Source: Brachybacterium endophyticum (lineage in GTDB: Bacteria; Actinomycetota; Actinomycetes; Actinomycetales; Dermabacteraceae). Taken from it: 64,000 bases of DNA. The notes under the pieces are model-generated. The model saw only the letters and a program-made list of their open reading frames with translations. It had not been told where the DNA came from and did not search any database. Of the stretch, positions 52,983 through 62,469 are shown in pieces. Made by a program: the position numbers and the translations under genes. The stretch covers positions 682,001 through 746,000 of the forward strand of contig NZ_QFKX01000001.1 in NCBI RefSeq assembly GCF_003130585.1. The letters are read 5' to 3'. Position 1 is the first letter of the stretch; each line of letters begins with the position of its first letter.

Positions 52983-54512
52983 TCAGCCGCGGCGACCGGA
53001 GGAGAAGGCTGCGAGGCCGGCGCTGGAGCCCCGGCTGCCGCGACCCGAGCCCTCGCTCGAGGTGCTGTAGGTGGCCACGGAGCCGGAGCCCGAACGGGCG
53101 CCGCGGGAGCGACCGCGCGAACCCTGCCCGCCGCGCGAACCCTGCCCGCCACGACGGTTCTCGCCGCCCTGGGTGTCCCCGCCGCTACGACGGCGTCCGC
53201 CGTTAGCGCGCTCGCCGCCGTTTCCGCCGCCGTTCCCGCGACCGCCACCGTTGCCGCGGCCGTTCCCACGACCGCCGCCGTTGCCGCGGCCGCGCCCGCC
53301 GCCCTGCTGGGCCTGGGACGGGGCCGGTGCGGGCTCGGTGAACACCCGCTCGCCGGGGGCGAGGTCGCGCAGCACGGTGCTCTCGACGCTCACGCCCTCG
53401 TGGGCGGCGGGCGTGATCCGCGCCTTGCGCATCAGGTCGTGCACGTCCTTCTTCTGGTCGGGCGTGCGCACGGTGATCACGGTGCCGGAACCGCCCGCAC
53501 GTGCGGTGCGGCCCGAGCGGTGCAGGTAGGCCTTGTGCTCGACCGGCGGGTCGGCGTGCACCACGAGGGCGACGTCGTCGACGTGGATGCCGCGGGCGGC
53601 GATGTCGGTCGAGACCAGGGTGCTCGCGCTCCCGTCGCCGAAGGCCTCGAGGTTGCGGGTGCGCGCCCCCTGCGAGAGGTTGCCGTGCAGCTCGACCGCG
53701 GCCACGCCCGTGCGGCTGAGCTTCTGGGCGAGCTTCTTCGCGCCGTGCTTGGTGCGCGTGAACAGGATGGTGCGGCCCGGCGCTGCCGCGAGATCGCGCA
53801 GGACGTCGAACTTCGCCTCGCTGGAGACCTCGAGCACGTGGTGCTCCATGGTCGAGACGGGGCTGGTCTCGGGATCGGCCGAGTGGGTGACGGGGGAGTG
53901 GAGGAACTCCTTGACGAGCTTCTGCACGCCCTGGTCCAGGGTCGCCGAGAACAGCATCCGCTGCCCCTGCTTCGGGGTGGCGGAGAGGATCCGGCGCACC
54001 ATCGGCAGGAAGCCCATGTCAGCCATGTGGTCGGCCTCGTCGAGCACCGTGATCTCGATGCCGCGCAGGTCCACGTGGCCCTGACCCATCAGGTCCAGGA
54101 GGCGACCGGGGCAGGCGACGAGCACGTCGACGCCGCCCGCGAGCGCGTCGACCTGGGGCTTCTGTCCGACCCCGCCGAAGACGACGGTGCTGCGCAGCTT
54201 CGAGGCCCGCAGCAGAGGGCTCAGGGAGGCGTCGATCTGGGCGGCGAGCTCACGGGTCGGTGCGAGCACGAGGGCGCGCGGCATCCGGGCGCGGCGCTTC
54301 CTGCCGTCGGCCTCGAGGCGCGCGACCAGCGGCAGTCCGAAGGCGTAGGTCTTTCCCGAGCCGGTGCGTCCACGGCCCAGCACGTCGCGCCCGGCGAGGG
54401 AGTCGCCGAGCGTCGCGGCCTGGATCGGGGTGGGGGTGGTGATGCCCTGCGGGGCGAGGGCGTCGATGAGGTGGGAGGGCACGCCGAGGCGCGCGAAGTC
54501 ACTGGTGGTCAC
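52983..54512 (-). CDS. DEAD-box RNA helicase with RGG/GN-rich tail
   Basis: A 509-residue RhlE-type helicase. The Q motif FARLGVPSHLIDALA...TPTPIQ opens the chain, then GRGRTGSGKT (motif I), APTRELAAQ (Ia), LDEADHMADMGF (II), FSATL (III) and HRSGRTARAG (VI). From about 385 the protein becomes a long Gly/Arg/Asn repeat tail (GGGRGRGN, GGGRGNGRGN and similar, then GGQGSRGGQGSRG), likely to bind RNA without sequence preference. The GTG start at 54512 begins the Q motif. The gene is divergent from the LacI gene. Roles in ribosome assembly or RNA decay are typical. Confidence 0.93.
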   Translation of the reverse strand: MTTSDFARLGVPSHLIDALAPQGITTPTPIQAATLGDSLAGRDVLGRGRTGSGKTYAFGLPLVARLEADGRKRRARMPRALVLAPTRELAAQIDASLSPLLRASKLRSTVVFGGVGQKPQVDALAGGVDVLVACPGRLLDLMGQGHVDLRGIEITVLDEADHMADMGFLPMVRRILSATPKQGQRMLFSATLDQGVQKLVKEFLHSPVTHSADPETSPVSTMEHHVLEVSSEAKFDVLRDLAAAPGRTILFTRTKHGAKKLAQKLSRTGVAAVELHGNLSQGARTRNLEAFGDGSASTLVSTDIAARGIHVDDVALVVHADPPVEHKAYLHRSGRTARAGGSGTVITVRTPDQKKDVHDLMRKARITPAAHEGVSVESTVLRDLAPGERVFTEPAPAPSQAQQGGGRGRGNGGGRGNGRGNGGGRGNGGGNGGERANGGRRRSGGDTQGGENRRGGQGSRGGQGSRGRSRGARSGSGSVATYSTSSEGSGRGSRGSSAGLAAFSSGRRG

Positions 54513-54726
54513 GGGGATCCGTTCTGCATGAGGGGGGCGGTCCCGCCGGCGCGCTGCACATCCGATCGCCCAGAGGGCGCTTGCGCGGATGGCGCGCCGC
54601 CGTCGTCGCTCGTGCGACGAGGCGCGGTGCCATGGCAGGGGACGGCACACGAAATATCGAGCCTACGCCGGGAATCGCCCCTCGGCCCCTGTCACGGACG
54701 TCGATGTGAGCAACGCACCGCCTGGG

Positions 54727-54770
54727 TATCCTCGGCGCAGGCGCGAACAGGACGTGCGCGAACAGGACGT
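54727..54770 (+). promoter_or_regulatory. Candidate lacI-family gene promoter and 15-bp tandem repeat
   Basis: TATCCT at 54727-54732 fits a TAnnnT -10 box. The 15-mer GCGCGAACAGGACGT follows twice without a gap, at 54741-54755 and 54756-54770, in the presumed leader. No -35 box is evident. GAGGAGG lies just before the ATG at 54790. Confidence 0.4.
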
Positions 54771-54789
54771 GAGAGACGAGGAGGCCGCG

Positions 54790-55839
54790 ATGGGCCGCCG
54801 GGTGAGCATCAAGGACGTGGCCCGCACGGCCGGGGTCTCCTGGAAGACCGTCTCGAACGTCGTCAACGACCGCCCGGTGGTGCGGGAGGAGACCCGCCGA
54901 CGCGTCGAGCAGGCGATCGCCGACCTCGGCTACGTCCCCAACACCGTGGGCAGGGAGCTGCGCGGCGGTCCCACACGCCTGATCTCCCTGGTCCTGCCCG
55001 AGCTCGAGAACCCCTACTTCGCGCGCCTGGCGCAGGCTCTGCACGTGGCCGCGAAGGCCCGGGGGTACGGGGTGAGCGTCGAGCTGACGTTGGGAAACGT
55101 CGACGTCGAACGCGCTCACGTGCGCGGCCGGGTCAGCCGCCCCGTGGATGCCGTCATCATCTCGCCGGACGCCCTCGACCCGGCCGAGATCCGCGAGCGC
55201 GGCGACGGCCCGCCCCTGGTGCTGCTCGGCGAACGGCTGCTGGGAGCCGCGGGCATCGCCCACGTCGCGGTCGACAACGTCGAGGCCTCGGCCGACGTCG
55301 TCCGCCACCTCGTCGAGCGCGGCTACCGGCATCCGGTGTTCCTGGGCGGCGAGTCGGAGCAGCGCTCGGCCGGCACGGACCGTCTGGCCGGCTTCCGTGC
55401 CGCCTGCCGGGCGAGCGGGATCCCCAGCGACGCGGCGCACATCGCCCACGTCGACGCCTGGGACATGGCTGAGGGACGACGGGCCGTCCTCGACCTCCTG
55501 ACCGGCGGCATCGAGGTCGACGCGATCGCGGCGGCGAACGACCAGCTCGCCCTCGGTGCTCTCGCCGTCCTGCGCGAGTCGGGCCGGGACGTCCCCGGCG
55601 ACGTCGGCGTCGTGGGCTGGGACGATACCCCCGGCAGTCGCCACAGCGCACCCCTGCTCAGCACGGTCAGCCCCGACATGGACGATCTGGTGGCGGCCGC
55701 GCTGGATGCGGCCGTGGGCTCCGAGGGGGCGGGCACGGCAGCGGACGGGAGCGCGGACGGCGAGGGGAACGCGAGCGGGGAGCACGTCGTGCCCTACCGC
55801 CTGCTGGTGCGCGAGTCCTCGTCCGGTCCGCGGACATGA
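54790..55839 (+). CDS. LacI-family transcriptional regulator
   Basis: A 349-residue repressor. The N-terminal helix-turn-helix is VSIKDVARTAGVSWKTVSNVVND at about 5-27, followed by the hinge region and a periplasmic-binding-like sugar domain (LISLVLPELENPYFARLAQAL; VVGWDDTPGSRHSAPLLSTVSPDMDDL). It should bind a carbohydrate and control nearby catabolic genes; the GH2 gene 107 bases downstream is the obvious target. The tail after the core carries a short Gly/Ala/Ser insertion. The ATG at 54790 is preceded by GAGGAGG and starts the HTH. Divergent from the helicase. Confidence 0.92.
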   Translation: MGRRVSIKDVARTAGVSWKTVSNVVNDRPVVREETRRRVEQAIADLGYVPNTVGRELRGGPTRLISLVLPELENPYFARLAQALHVAAKARGYGVSVELTLGNVDVERAHVRGRVSRPVDAVIISPDALDPAEIRERGDGPPLVLLGERLLGAAGIAHVAVDNVEASADVVRHLVERGYRHPVFLGGESEQRSAGTDRLAGFRAACRASGIPSDAAHIAHVDAWDMAEGRRAVLDLLTGGIEVDAIAAANDQLALGALAVLRESGRDVPGDVGVVGWDDTPGSRHSAPLLSTVSPDMDDLVAAALDAAVGSEGAGTAADGSADGEGNASGEHVVPYRLLVRESSSGPRT

Positions 55840-55946
55840 CGGTTTCCCACGTTGCAAACCGGTCCTCGGCAGTGTTGACTTGAACCGGCCGACGTGACCC
55901 GTCGCGGCGGCCGGCTCCGCCGATCAGCGCCGATGGAAGGACCACC

Positions 55947-57929
55947 GTGACCTCTCCCGCCCCGCAGCACCCCGCGCACGACGCCCCCGAGCTGCCCGCC
56001 CACCTCAGCGAGCTGTTCGCCCGCGCCGACGAGCTCGCCGCGGCCCTCGACGCGCCGCCGGCGGCCCCGGCCGGGGGAGCGGAGAACGGCGAGGTGCCGC
56101 GACCGGAGCATCCGCGTCCCCAGCTGCAGCGCGAGAACTGGGTGAACCTCAACGGCCGCTGGCAGTTCGAGATCGACCGCGGCGACTCCGGCCGCGAGCG
56201 CGGCCTGCTCGAGCGCGACCTGGCCACCGAGATCCTGGTGCCCTTCCCCCCGGAGTCGGAGGCCTCGGGCATCGGCGACCGCGACTTCCTCGAGGCCGTC
56301 TGGTACCGCCGCACCGTCCGGATCCCCGCGAACTGGGAGGGGCTGCGGGCCGTCGTCCACTTCGCGGCGGTCGACCACGACGCGACCGTCTGGGCGAACG
56401 GCATCGAGGTCGCCCGCCACCGCGGCGGCTTCACCCCCTTCAGCGCCGACCTCTCGAAGGTCGCGGGACCGGGGGAGAGCGTCGAGCTGGTGGTGCGCGC
56501 CAGGGACTCGCGCGAGGCCCTGCAGGCCCGCGGCAAGCAGTCCACCTTCTACGGGGCCAGCCACGCGACCTACCACCGCGTCACCGGCATCTGGCAGACG
56601 GTCTGGCTCGAGGGCGTGCCTGCCGACGAGATCCGCTCGCTGCGCATCGTGCCCTCGCTCGCCTCGCGCTCCTTCGCGATCGACGTCCCGCTAGCCCGCT
56701 CGACGCCCGGCACCCGTCTCGAGGTCGTGCTCGGCGAGGTCGGCGGCGGGACCGTCGCGAGCGCCGAGGTCCGCGCCGACCTCGACCTCGCCCCGCACGT
56801 CGAGATCGTGATCCCCGAGGAGTCGGTGCGCATCTGGGCCCCGGGAGACCCTCAGCTCTACACCCTCGAGCTGCGCCTGCTGGCCGACGGCGGCGCCGTG
56901 CTCGACGAGGTCCGCTCCTACGCCGGCCTGCGCTCGACCTCGCTGAACGGCCACGAGTACCGCCTGAACGGCCAGAAGGTCTTCCAGCGCCTGGTCCTGG
57001 ACCAGGGATGGTGGGAGGAGTCCTTCATGACGGCCCCGTCGGACGCGGCGATGGTGGACGACATCCGCCTCTCGCTCGAGGCCGGCTTCAACGGCGCGCG
57101 CCTGCACCAGAAGGTCTTCGAGGAGCGCATGCTCTTCTGGGCCGACGTCCACGGCTACCTCACCTGGGGCGAGTTCGGCGACTGGGGCGTCTCGGGCCAG
57201 GGGCCCACGGGCGACAACCAGAAGCCCACCGCCTCGTTCGTCGCCCAGTGGATCGAGGCGCTGCACCGCGACATCAACCACCCCTCGATCATCGGCTGGT
57301 GCCCGCTGAACGAGACCCACCAGGTGCGCCACGACCGCATCACCCAGCTCGACGACGTCACCCAGGCGATGTACGACGCGACCAAGCTCGCCGACCCCAC
57401 CCGACCGGTCCTGGACGTCTCCGGCTACTCCCACCGCGTGCGCGGGGCCGACGTCTACGACTCCCACTCCTACGAGCAGGACCCGGGGCGCTTCCGCACC
57501 GAGCAGGCCGGACTCGCCGACGGCGAGCCGTTCGCCAACCGCCGCGACATCGGCGACGGCGAGCTGCCCTTCGCCGACGGTTCCTTCTCCCTGCCCTACG
57601 CCGGCCAGCCCTACTTCGTCTCGGAGTACGGCGGCATCTGGTGGAACGCCGAGGAGGCCGAGCGCGCCGCACGGGAGGCCGGCAACAACGCCGCGGAGTC
57701 CTGGGGCTACGGCCAGCGGATCGCGAGCGAGGAGGAGCTCTACGAGCGCTTCGAGGGCCTCACGAACGTGCTGCTCGAGGATCCGCTCATGTTCGGCTAC
57801 TGCTACACCCAGCTGACCGATGTCTTCCAGGAGAAGAACGGAGTCGTGGACTTCGCCCGCGGCCGCAAGCTCGACCTCGCCCGGCTGCGCGCCGTGCAGG
57901 AGCGCGCGGCGGCGTACGAGCAGGAGTGA
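55947..57929 (+). CDS. GH2-family glycoside hydrolase (beta-galactosidase/beta-glucuronidase type)
   Basis: A 660-residue cytosolic glycosidase with the GH2 order: sugar-binding jelly-roll (WVNLNGRWQFEIDR, VWYRRTVRIP, GFTPFSADLS), immunoglobulin-like domain, and TIM barrel. The general acid/base Glu456 is in CPLNETHQ, and the nucleophile Glu560 is in VSEYGGIWW. A disordered Ala/Pro-rich segment of about 50 residues precedes the fold. There is no signal peptide, so the substrate is imported. It is shorter than LacZ and resembles the group acting on plant or bacterial beta-glycosides. GTG start with GGAAGGA upstream; AACCGG occurs twice in the spacer after the LacI gene. Confidence 0.9.
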   Translation: MTSPAPQHPAHDAPELPAHLSELFARADELAAALDAPPAAPAGGAENGEVPRPEHPRPQLQRENWVNLNGRWQFEIDRGDSGRERGLLERDLATEILVPFPPESEASGIGDRDFLEAVWYRRTVRIPANWEGLRAVVHFAAVDHDATVWANGIEVARHRGGFTPFSADLSKVAGPGESVELVVRARDSREALQARGKQSTFYGASHATYHRVTGIWQTVWLEGVPADEIRSLRIVPSLASRSFAIDVPLARSTPGTRLEVVLGEVGGGTVASAEVRADLDLAPHVEIVIPEESVRIWAPGDPQLYTLELRLLADGGAVLDEVRSYAGLRSTSLNGHEYRLNGQKVFQRLVLDQGWWEESFMTAPSDAAMVDDIRLSLEAGFNGARLHQKVFEERMLFWADVHGYLTWGEFGDWGVSGQGPTGDNQKPTASFVAQWIEALHRDINHPSIIGWCPLNETHQVRHDRITQLDDVTQAMYDATKLADPTRPVLDVSGYSHRVRGADVYDSHSYEQDPGRFRTEQAGLADGEPFANRRDIGDGELPFADGSFSLPYAGQPYFVSEYGGIWWNAEEAERAAREAGNNAAESWGYGQRIASEEELYERFEGLTNVLLEDPLMFGYCYTQLTDVFQEKNGVVDFARGRKLDLARLRAVQERAAAYEQE

Positions 57930-58008
57930 GGGCCGGGGTGGGGCGGTCCCGGGCGACACAGGGATCGTAGCCGCCGGATCGGACGCCGCAGCGCCGCTCA
58001 ACACTCAC

Positions 58009-58075
58009 CTTCGATGGTTCCTGGTGAGGTCTCAGGCCCGTATACGCGTCGAGACCTCACCCGGAGCCATCGAAG
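58009..58075. repeat. 67-nt inverted repeat with 25-nt arms
   Basis: The left arm 58009-58033 and the right arm 58051-58075 match at 23 of 25 positions when reverse-complemented; one of the two exceptions is a T-G pair. The 17-base loop contains the small palindrome CGTATACG. It lies in the 261-base spacer between the GH2 and alcohol dehydrogenase genes. The following stretch to 58140 has imperfect repeats of CCCTCGTCGTGAGCG. It is unrelated in sequence to the 56-nt elements near 40-41 kb. Confidence 0.8.
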
Positions 58076-58190
58076 ATGACGTCCCGCCGCGCACGGCACC
58101 GTCGTGAGCGTCCCTCGTCGTGAGCGCTCCCTCGTCGCGAGGGACACTCACCGCGAGCGACCCCCAGCCGCCGTGCGGCACGATGGCCTC

Positions 58191-59240
58191 ATGAGAGCCG
58201 TGCGCTACGACGCCTTCCGCCAGCAGCCCCGCATCGAGCAGCTCCCGGACCCTGCGTGCCCGCCGCGCGGGGCGGTGGTCGACGTGCACGCCACGGGCGT
58301 CTGCCGCAGCGACTGGCATGCCTGGCAGGGCCATGACGACTCCGTCGTCCTGCCGCACGTGCCCGGGCACGAGTTCGCGGGCGTGGTCCGCTCCGTCGGC
58401 CCCGAGGTCACGCGCTTCACGCCCGGCGACCGCGTCACCGCACCGTTCATCCTCTCCTGCGGGCGCTGCGAGCAGTGCCTCGCGGGGAACGGTCAGGTAT
58501 GCCCCGACCAGCAGCAGCCGGGATTCGACCTGCCCGGGTCCTACGCCGAGCAGGTGGTGGTGATCGAGGCCGACCACAACCTCGTGGCCCTGCCCGCGGA
58601 GATCGACATGGTCGCCGCGGCGGGCCTGGGGTGCCGTTTCGGCACCGCCTTCCACGCCGTGCGCAGCCAGGCCCGCCTCCAGGAGGGGGAGTGCCTGGTG
58701 GTGCTCGGCTGCGGCGGGGTGGGGCTCTCGGTCATCCAGATCGCCCGGGCCATCGGCGCTCGCGTGCTCGCCGTCGACGTCTCACCGGGCGCGCTCGAGG
58801 CCGCCCGCAGGCTCGGCGCCGAGCCCGTGCCGACGACGCCCGACGAGTCGGCCGACGTCCTCGTCGGACGTCTGCTGGAGGCGAGCGGCGGGGGAGCGGA
58901 CGTCACGATCGACGCCCTGGGCTCGGCGCGCACCGCGCGCATCGGCCTGCGCAGCCTGCGTCCGCGCGGACGCCACGTGCAGGTCGGTCTGCTGCTGGGC
59001 GAGGACGCCGACCCCGCCCTGCCGATGGGTCTCGTGATCGGCCTGGAGCTGCAGGTCCTCGGCAGTCACGGTCTCGCCGTCGGCGAGTACCGCGAGCTGC
59101 TCGAGGAGATCGCGAGCGGGCACCTGGACCCCGGCGCCACCGTGGGCACCGTCATCGGCCTCGAGGACCTGCCGGATGCCCTCGTCGGGCTCGGTGGCGT
59201 GCCGGCGTCGGCCGGGATGACGGTCGCACGGATCGGCTGA
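58191..59240 (+). CDS. Zinc-dependent alcohol dehydrogenase (MDR family)
   Basis: A 349-residue medium-chain dehydrogenase. The catalytic zinc site is Cys38, His60-Glu61 (GHEFAG); the structural zinc is Cys90, Cys93, Cys96 and Cys104 (CGRCEQCLAGNGQVC). The NAD(P)-binding motif VLGCGGVGLSV is at about 184-194. It oxidises alcohols or polyols, or reduces aldehydes. The ATG at 58191 follows no strong ribosome site; an earlier in-frame start would add 29 Arg-rich residues with no likeness to the family. It may act with the LacI-GH2 genes on sugar-derived alcohols, but the long spacer speaks against one operon. Confidence 0.9.
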   Translation: MRAVRYDAFRQQPRIEQLPDPACPPRGAVVDVHATGVCRSDWHAWQGHDDSVVLPHVPGHEFAGVVRSVGPEVTRFTPGDRVTAPFILSCGRCEQCLAGNGQVCPDQQQPGFDLPGSYAEQVVVIEADHNLVALPAEIDMVAAAGLGCRFGTAFHAVRSQARLQEGECLVVLGCGGVGLSVIQIARAIGARVLAVDVSPGALEAARRLGAEPVPTTPDESADVLVGRLLEASGGGADVTIDALGSARTARIGLRSLRPRGRHVQVGLLLGEDADPALPMGLVIGLELQVLGSHGLAVGEYRELLEEIASGHLDPGATVGTVIGLEDLPDALVGLGGVPASAGMTVARIG

Positions 59241-59251
59241 GCGAGGCCCGC

Positions 59252-61237
59252 TCAGCCCTCGCGGATCTCCCGGTCCGCGCTGCGCCGGACCGTGCGGTAC
59301 AGCGCGACGGCGAGGACGACGAACACGATCACGCCCAGGATCATCGCCGGGTTCGCGAAGCCCTCGCCGACCACGGCCAGCGGGGTGTCGTTGCCGGTCG
59401 CGGCGACGACGCCCGCGAAGACCACGCCGAACAGGCTCTCGCCGACGATCATGCCGGTGGCCAGCAGCGTGCCCAGCCGTCCCGCGAGCTCGGGGCGCTT
59501 CGAGCGCTTCGCCCACCGCGTGTAGAACAGGCCGATCACCGCGCCGACCACGATCAGCAGCGTCGTGCTCATCGGCAGGTACATGCCCATGCCCACGCCC
59601 AGCGGCGGCAGCGCGAGACGGGAGCTGCGGGCGCGCAGCACCTCGTCGACGACGATCACGACCAGGCCGAGCAGCGCGCCCAGCCCGATCAGGCTCCAGT
59701 CCAGGTCCCCGCCGAAGATGCCCTTCACGAGCGAGGAGATCAGGGAGGCCTGCGGGGCGGCGAGGGCGTCCGGGCCGGCACCCGGGGCGCCCTGGAAGCC
59801 GAAGGCCGTGGACATCAGGCCCAGCACCGGCGGGATGATGATCGAGCCGAAGACCACGCCGATCACGAGGGCGACCTGCTGCTTCCACGGGGTCGATCCG
59901 ACCAGCTGACCGGTCTTGAGGTCCTGGAGATTGTCGTTGGAGATGGTCGCGATCCCGAACACGATCGCGGTCGTGAACAGCGTGAAGGCGACCAGTGCGG
60001 CGGTCTGCGAGGGGTCGGCGCCGTGGACGAGCTTGATGACCAGGGCGGCCGTGATCGCGACCAGGATGCCCACGCCGGAGATCGGCGAGTTCGAGGAGCC
60101 GATGAGGCCGGCCATGTAGCCGCACACGGAGGCCACCAGCAGGCCGGCGATCAGCACGTAGAGGATGCAGATGGTGATCAGCCCGCCCGCGCTCTGGGCC
60201 AGCGCGGTGTCCTTGACGAACCACCACAGCATCAGGCCGATCGGGACCATCGAGACCACGGTGATGACCACGACGAGCGAGAAGGGCAGGTCGCGCTCGG
60301 TCTTCTCCACACTCGCGCCGCGGCGCCGGGCGTGCGAGGAGGCGAGGGAGCTGCGAATGCCGCCGACGACGGGCCGGGCGATCCGCACCAGGGTCCAGAT
60401 GGCGGCGATCGCGATGGCGCCGGCGCCCACGAAGCGCACGTCGCTGGAGAAGACGCCGTCGACGGCCTCGGCGATGTCGCCGCTGCCCGGCAGCGCGCCG
60501 CTCGACATGATCGGGAGCAGCACGCCGTAGGAGACCACGAGTCCGACGAGCATCGCGATGCCCACGGTGATCCCCACCAGGTGACCGACGCCGAGCAGGG
60601 CGAAGGACAGGCCGGCGCCGATCATCGTGCCGCCCGAGCCGATGCGGAAGGCGGTGGTGACCGAGTTGCTGATCACCTGCAGGGCCGAGACGACCGAGAA
60701 GCCCGCGGAGGTGATCGCGCCCAGCAGGATCGCGCGCAGACCGCGACGGTTCTCCTCCGCTCCGCCGGCGGAGTCGCCGACCAGCAGGACCTCGGCGCCC
60801 GCCACTCCCTCGGGGTAGGGCAGGTCCGAGCCGGTGACGAGGGCGCGTCGCAGGGGGATCGAGTACATGACCCCGAGCAGGCCGCCGACGGCGCACAGGG
60901 CGACCGTCGTCCAGTACGGGAAGCCGCTCCACCAGCCGACGACCACGAGGCCCGGCAGCACGAAGATGATCGCCGAGAGGGTGCCTGCGGAGGAGGCGAT
61001 GGTCTGGACGATGTTGTTCTCGACCACGCTGTGGCGGCGGAAGAAGCGCAGCACGGCCATCGAGATGACGGCCGCGGGGATCGAGGTCGCGAAGGTCAGC
61101 CCGGATTTCAGCCCCAGGTAGACGTTCGCGGCGGTGAAGACGAGGGTGATGATCCCACCCAGGATGATCCCGCGCAGCGTGAGTTCGCGGACCGTGGGGG
61201 CGGTGGTCGCCTGCGCGGGGTCGGTGGCCGATGACAT
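59252..61237 (-). CDS. OPT-family oligopeptide (or metal-chelate) transporter
   Basis: A 661-residue integral membrane protein with about 14-16 hydrophobic helices. It begins VRELTLRGIILGGIITLVFTAANVYLGLKSG, the hallmark of the OPT superfamily (prokaryotic PT-type), and has SGFPYWTTVAL and PEGVAGAEVL segments typical of it. Members import oligopeptides or metal-siderophore-like chelates using the proton gradient. The ATG at 61237 has AGGAG eight bases upstream. It converges with the alcohol dehydrogenase gene (11-base gap) and is divergent from the RNase H gene. Confidence 0.9.
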   Translation of the reverse strand: MSSATDPAQATTAPTVRELTLRGIILGGIITLVFTAANVYLGLKSGLTFATSIPAAVISMAVLRFFRRHSVVENNIVQTIASSAGTLSAIIFVLPGLVVVGWWSGFPYWTTVALCAVGGLLGVMYSIPLRRALVTGSDLPYPEGVAGAEVLLVGDSAGGAEENRRGLRAILLGAITSAGFSVVSALQVISNSVTTAFRIGSGGTMIGAGLSFALLGVGHLVGITVGIAMLVGLVVSYGVLLPIMSSGALPGSGDIAEAVDGVFSSDVRFVGAGAIAIAAIWTLVRIARPVVGGIRSSLASSHARRRGASVEKTERDLPFSLVVVITVVSMVPIGLMLWWFVKDTALAQSAGGLITICILYVLIAGLLVASVCGYMAGLIGSSNSPISGVGILVAITAALVIKLVHGADPSQTAALVAFTLFTTAIVFGIATISNDNLQDLKTGQLVGSTPWKQQVALVIGVVFGSIIIPPVLGLMSTAFGFQGAPGAGPDALAAPQASLISSLVKGIFGGDLDWSLIGLGALLGLVVIVVDEVLRARSSRLALPPLGVGMGMYLPMSTTLLIVVGAVIGLFYTRWAKRSKRPELAGRLGTLLATGMIVGESLFGVVFAGVVAATGNDTPLAVVGEGFANPAMILGVIVFVVLAVALYRTVRRSADREIREG

Positions 61238-61400
61238 GGATGCTCCTGCTTCCCGGAGCACGGCGCGCCCCGACGTCGGGCACCGTACTCTTCCCCGCCG
61301 TCACCGGGGTAACCGGTGTCTACCTCGACTCGTCGGTTGACACCGGAGACGATGAGGGTCGCGTCCTCAGTGCTCAGCGCGCTGTGGAACGATTGCGGCC

Positions 61401-62426
61401 ATGACGATCACCGCTGCGGCCGACGGCTCCGCGCTCGGCAACCCCGGCCCGGCGGGCTGGGCCTGGTACATCGACGACTCGACCTGGCGGGCGGGCGGAT
61501 GGCCCCACGGCACCAACAACATGGGCGAGCTCAAGGCCGTGCTCGACCTCCTCGAGGCGACCGCCGTCGATGCCGATCAGCACCTCCACGTGCTGTGCGA
61601 CAGCCAGTACGTCATCAACTCGGTCACCAAGTGGATGCCGGGATGGAAGCGCAAGGGCTGGCGCAAGAAGGACGGCAAGCCCGTGATGAACGTGGACCTG
61701 CTGAAGGCGATCGACCGCGCGCTCGCCGGGCGCAGCGTCGAGTTCGAGTGGGTCAAGGGCCATGCCGGGCACGCCATGAACGAGGCGGCCGACCGTCGGG
61801 CGAACGGCGCGGCCCTCGCCTACTCCAAGAAGCAGGATCCGGACGTCGGACCCGGATACCGCGGCAGCGGCGGAGACGCGTCGGCTCGCCACCTCTCGTT
61901 GACCCCCTCCGGGGCGGACGACGCGGAGGGACCGGACACCGCGACCGGCGCGAGCACGTCGAGCGAGTCGGCGGGGGACGACCTGTTCAGTCTCTTCGCA
62001 GCCGAGCCGGAACCGGAGCCGGCCCCGTCGGCCCCCAGTTCGGAGCGATCGGCCGCCGGCAGCCGCGCGTCCGACAATCCTGCCGACACCCCCTTCGAGG
62101 AGGTCGTCGCCCGCGAGCAGGTGCTCCTGAGCGACCTGCTGCGCAAGAATCCCGCGCGCGCCGCCGAGCTGCTGCATCCCGACTTCGTGGAGATCGGTGC
62201 CTCCGGGCGCGTCCACGACCGCGAGCAGACCCTGGAGGCGCTCGCGCCCGTTCCCGGCGTCCGCGCCGAGGAGTTCGTGGCCGAGGAGATCGCTCCGGAC
62301 GTCGTGCTGCTGCGCTTCGTCACCGCCGACCACCGGGGCGCCGTCCGGCGCAGCTCGCTGTGGATGCGCGTGGACGGGGAGTGGCTGCTGCGCCACCACC
62401 AGGGGACGCCCTCGCCGCGCTCATGA
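61401..62426 (+). CDS. rnhA: Ribonuclease HI fused to a SnoaL/DUF4440-like domain
   Basis: A 341-residue two-domain protein. Residues 1-145 are RNase HI, which cuts RNA in RNA-DNA hybrids: the DEDD residues fit Asp8, Glu43, Asp67 and Asp131, with the His121-containing loop WVKGHAGH present. A low-complexity linker (about 155-225) joins a DUF4440/SnoaL-like cone domain at about 230-335 (VVAREQVLLSDLLRKNPARAAELLHPDFVEIGASG). Such fusions are known in actinobacteria; the second domain may bind a small ligand or help dimerise. All catalytic residues are kept. ATG at 61401; no clear ribosome site. Confidence 0.92.
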   Translation: MTITAAADGSALGNPGPAGWAWYIDDSTWRAGGWPHGTNNMGELKAVLDLLEATAVDADQHLHVLCDSQYVINSVTKWMPGWKRKGWRKKDGKPVMNVDLLKAIDRALAGRSVEFEWVKGHAGHAMNEAADRRANGAALAYSKKQDPDVGPGYRGSGGDASARHLSLTPSGADDAEGPDTATGASTSSESAGDDLFSLFAAEPEPEPAPSAPSSERSAAGSRASDNPADTPFEEVVAREQVLLSDLLRKNPARAAELLHPDFVEIGASGRVHDREQTLEALAPVPGVRAEEFVAEEIAPDVVLLRFVTADHRGAVRRSSLWMRVDGEWLLRHHQGTPSPRS

Positions 62427-62469
62427 CGTGACCGTGCGCCGGCACCGTCGGATGCGAGACCATGACGTC

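Noticed and set aside
53160..53330. Repeat array in the plus strand
   Set aside because: The repeats encode the Gly/Arg/Asn-rich tail of the DEAD-box helicase on the minus strand and need no separate explanation.
58782..61304. 840-codon open frame on the minus strand in a second frame over the OPT gene
   Set aside because: Arg/Gly/Asp-rich product without membrane segments; the overlapping OPT frame has all family features.
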